DNA of 7,584 bases from an uncultured Eubacteriaceae bacterium. Its GTDB lineage: Bacteria; Bacillota; Clostridia; Lachnospirales; CAG-274. The notes under the pieces are model-generated. The model was not told where the DNA came from. It made no database searches and was given only the letters and a program-made list of their open reading frames with translations. Positions 6,366-7,584 of this stretch are shown in pieces. Position 1 is the stretch's first letter. The number at the start of each line of letters is the position of its first letter. The position numbers and the translations under genes were made by a program. The DNA lies in contig CANOGI010000100.1 in NCBI GenBank assembly GCA_947565475.1, forward strand, positions 1-7,584. The letters are read 5' to 3'.

Positions 6366-6440
6366 TAATCGCCTATTTTGTCTCGGTTAAAACTCTTTTT
6401 CTGAGATTATCGATGTAAACACAATAAAGGAGGGAGAACA

Positions 6441-7430
6441 ATGAGCATACTTGTAGCGGGCGGCGCCGGCTATATAGGAAGCCACGCCGTTTATGAGTTG
6501 ATAGAAAGAGGTTTTGACGTTGTCGTCCTTGATAACCTTGTAAAGGGACATAAAGCCGCCGTACACAAAGACGCCAAACTATATGTCGGAGACTTGCGTG
6601 ACGATTCTGTCACGGATAAAGTTTTCAGTGAAAATAAAATCGACGCCGTAATAGACTTCGCCGCTTTTTCTCTTGTCGGTGAAAGCGTAAACAAGCCTCT
6701 CAAATATTATGAGAATAACGTTTACGGAACGTTGAGACTTTTATCCGCTATGAACAAATTCGGCGTTAATAAAATAGTATTTTCCTCAACCGCCGCGACT
6801 TACGGCGAGCCTGACACTGATATAATAGACGAGGACTGTATTACATCTCCCACAAACCCTTACGGGGAGACGAAACTCGCTGTTGAGAAAATGTTAAAAT
6901 GGTCTGACGATGCTTACGGAATAAAATATGTCGCCCTAAGATACTTTAACGCTGCTGGGGCGCATATAAGTGGAAAAATAGGAGAGGACCATTATCCCGA
7001 ATCCCACCTTATTCCCATAACCTTACAAACAGCGTTAAATATAAGAGAGAAAATGTTTATATTCGGAGATGACTATAACACTTTAGACGGAACCTGCGTA
7101 AGGGATTATATTCACGTGACAGATTTAGCCGACGCTCATATAAAAGCTCTCTCAAAGCTTTCCGAGACAATGACAAGCGGAATATACAATTTAGGAAACG
7201 GAAAAGGTTTCTCCGTAAAAGAAGTTATCGACACAGCAAAAAAAATCACTGGACGAAATTTTCCTGTCGAGATAGAAAAAAGGCGAGCGGGAGACCCGTC
7301 TCGCTTAGTGGCAGCATCAGAAAAAGCCCGAAAAGAGCTCAAATGGTCTCCAAAATTTGACTCTCTTGATAAAATAATAGAAACAGCGTGGAACTGGCAC
7401 ATTAACAATCCAAAAGGCTATGACGATTAA
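6441..7430 (+). CDS. galE: UDP-glucose 4-epimerase GalE
   Basis: NAD-dependent cytosolic epimerase interconverting UDP-glucose and UDP-galactose, for the Leloir pathway and for galactose-containing surface polymers. It belongs to the extended short-chain dehydrogenase family; its 329 residues are the normal length. The Rossmann NAD site is GGAGYIGSH (7-15). Catalytic residues are in SSTAATYGEP (115-124) and NPYGETK (139-145), with the YxxxK pair at Y141 and K145. Substrate-domain signatures are LRYFNAAGA (166-174), GEDHYPESHLIP (181-192) and GTCVRDYIHVTDLADAH (217-233). Some relatives also act on N-acetylated sugars, which cannot be excluded. An excellent AAAGGAGGG lies 6 nt before the ATG. 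Located downstream of the membrane glycosyltransferase, it could supply its UDP-sugar. The stop codon is the first base group of the palindrome that follows. Confidence 0.98.
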   Translation: MSILVAGGAGYIGSHAVYELIERGFDVVVLDNLVKGHKAAVHKDAKLYVGDLRDDSVTDKVFSENKIDAVIDFAAFSLVGESVNKPLKYYENNVYGTLRLLSAMNKFGVNKIVFSSTAATYGEPDTDIIDEDCITSPTNPYGETKLAVEKMLKWSDDAYGIKYVALRYFNAAGAHISGKIGEDHYPESHLIPITLQTALNIREKMFIFGDDYNTLDGTCVRDYIHVTDLADAHIKALSKLSETMTSGIYNLGNGKGFSVKEVIDTAKKITGRNFPVEIEKRRAGDPSRLVAASEKARKELKWSPKFDSLDKIIETAWNWHINNPKGYDD

Positions 7431-7576
7431 TAATAGTGAAAGAACTTTAATAAAGTCAAAAAAATATTTTACATGTGCGTAAGCACTGCTGGGCAATAAG
7501 CAAATCGCGGAGCACTTTGCGGCACGTGCAAGTAAATTATTTTTTTGATTCCTTTCAAATTCTTTCACTATAATTA
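7428..7576. repeat. 149-nt imperfect palindrome after galE: bidirectional terminator or MITE-like element
   Basis: The outer arms ATAGTGAAAGAA (7433-7444) and TTCTTTCACTAT (7560-7571) are perfect 12-bp complements. Four further pairs beyond one mismatch reach the galE stop codon. Inward, after a partly matched stretch, TCAAAAAAATA (7456-7466) pairs with TATTTTTTTGA (7538-7548), then TTTAC with GTAAA and ATGTGC (7473-7478) with GCACGT (7522-7527, one wobble). The 43-nt apex is G+C-richer and holds small hairpins such as GTGC-GTAA-GCAC (7475-7486). A7 on the left and T7 on the right give each strand a U-tract after the inner stem, as in a bidirectional terminator. Length and near-complete symmetry also fit a non-autonomous palindromic element. 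There is no obvious coding content. Confidence 0.6.
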
Positions 7577-7584
7577 TAATCAAA

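Noticed and set aside
7136..7583. Minus-strand open frames antisense to the end of galE and across the 3' palindrome.
   Set aside because: They overlap a clear galE reading frame, resemble no family, and lack convincing ribosome binding sites.
1..7584. CRISPR arrays, tRNA or rRNA genes, complete insertion sequences, phage genes.
   Set aside because: No regularly spaced repeats, no tRNA-like cloverleaf, no transposase or phage protein seen on either strand.

Overview
The window looks like a chromosomal segment of a low-GC Gram-positive bacterium, most likely a member of the Clostridia. The evidence is the heat-shock gene order hrcA-grpE-dnaK-dnaJ behind a CIRCE operator, a DnaK lacking the NBD insertion typical of Gram-negative DnaK, strong AGGAGG-type ribosome binding sites, consensus sigma-A promoters, and very A+T-rich intergenic DNA. 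No species assignment is possible from sequence reading alone.

Minus strand, read right to left from about 5082: a TTGACA/TATTTT promoter and a perfect CIRCE operator (5016-5042), then hrcA (3939-4982), grpE (3335-3904), a 249-nt A+T-rich gap in which I see no convincing promoter or terminator, dnaK (1238-3085), a 510-nt gap, and the first 242 codons of dnaJ (1-727), which runs off the left edge. HrcA is the repressor that binds CIRCE, so the operon is autoregulated. DnaJ delivers clients to DnaK and stimulates its ATPase; GrpE exchanges its nucleotide.

The dnaK-dnaJ gap (728-1237) is the most unusual part. It carries a train of inverted repeats: a 12-bp hairpin just after dnaK, a 7-bp inverted repeat, a 15-nt-arm inverted repeat, a 9-bp hairpin followed by a T-tract on the minus strand, and a compact 132-nt multi-stem element with 8-bp terminal inverted repeats (859-990) directly abutting ATGA on the minus strand. 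The last resembles an orphan HEARO/omega-RNA-like or IS200/IS605-derived non-autonomous element. dnaJ then starts at TTG behind a nearly perfect Shine-Dalgarno.

Plus strand, divergent from the heat-shock operon: a fully consensus promoter (TTGACA-17-TATAAT, 5187-5215), a leader of about 150 nt with alternative long-range pairings, a membrane-anchored family 2 glycosyltransferase of the GtrB/DPM1 type (5376-6338), and galE, UDP-glucose 4-epimerase (6441-7430). Together they suggest cell-envelope or lipid-linked sugar metabolism. galE is followed immediately by a roughly 149-nt imperfect palindrome (7428-7576), either a bidirectional terminator or a MITE-like element. The coding genes are ordinary; the candidate novelties are in the noncoding DNA.
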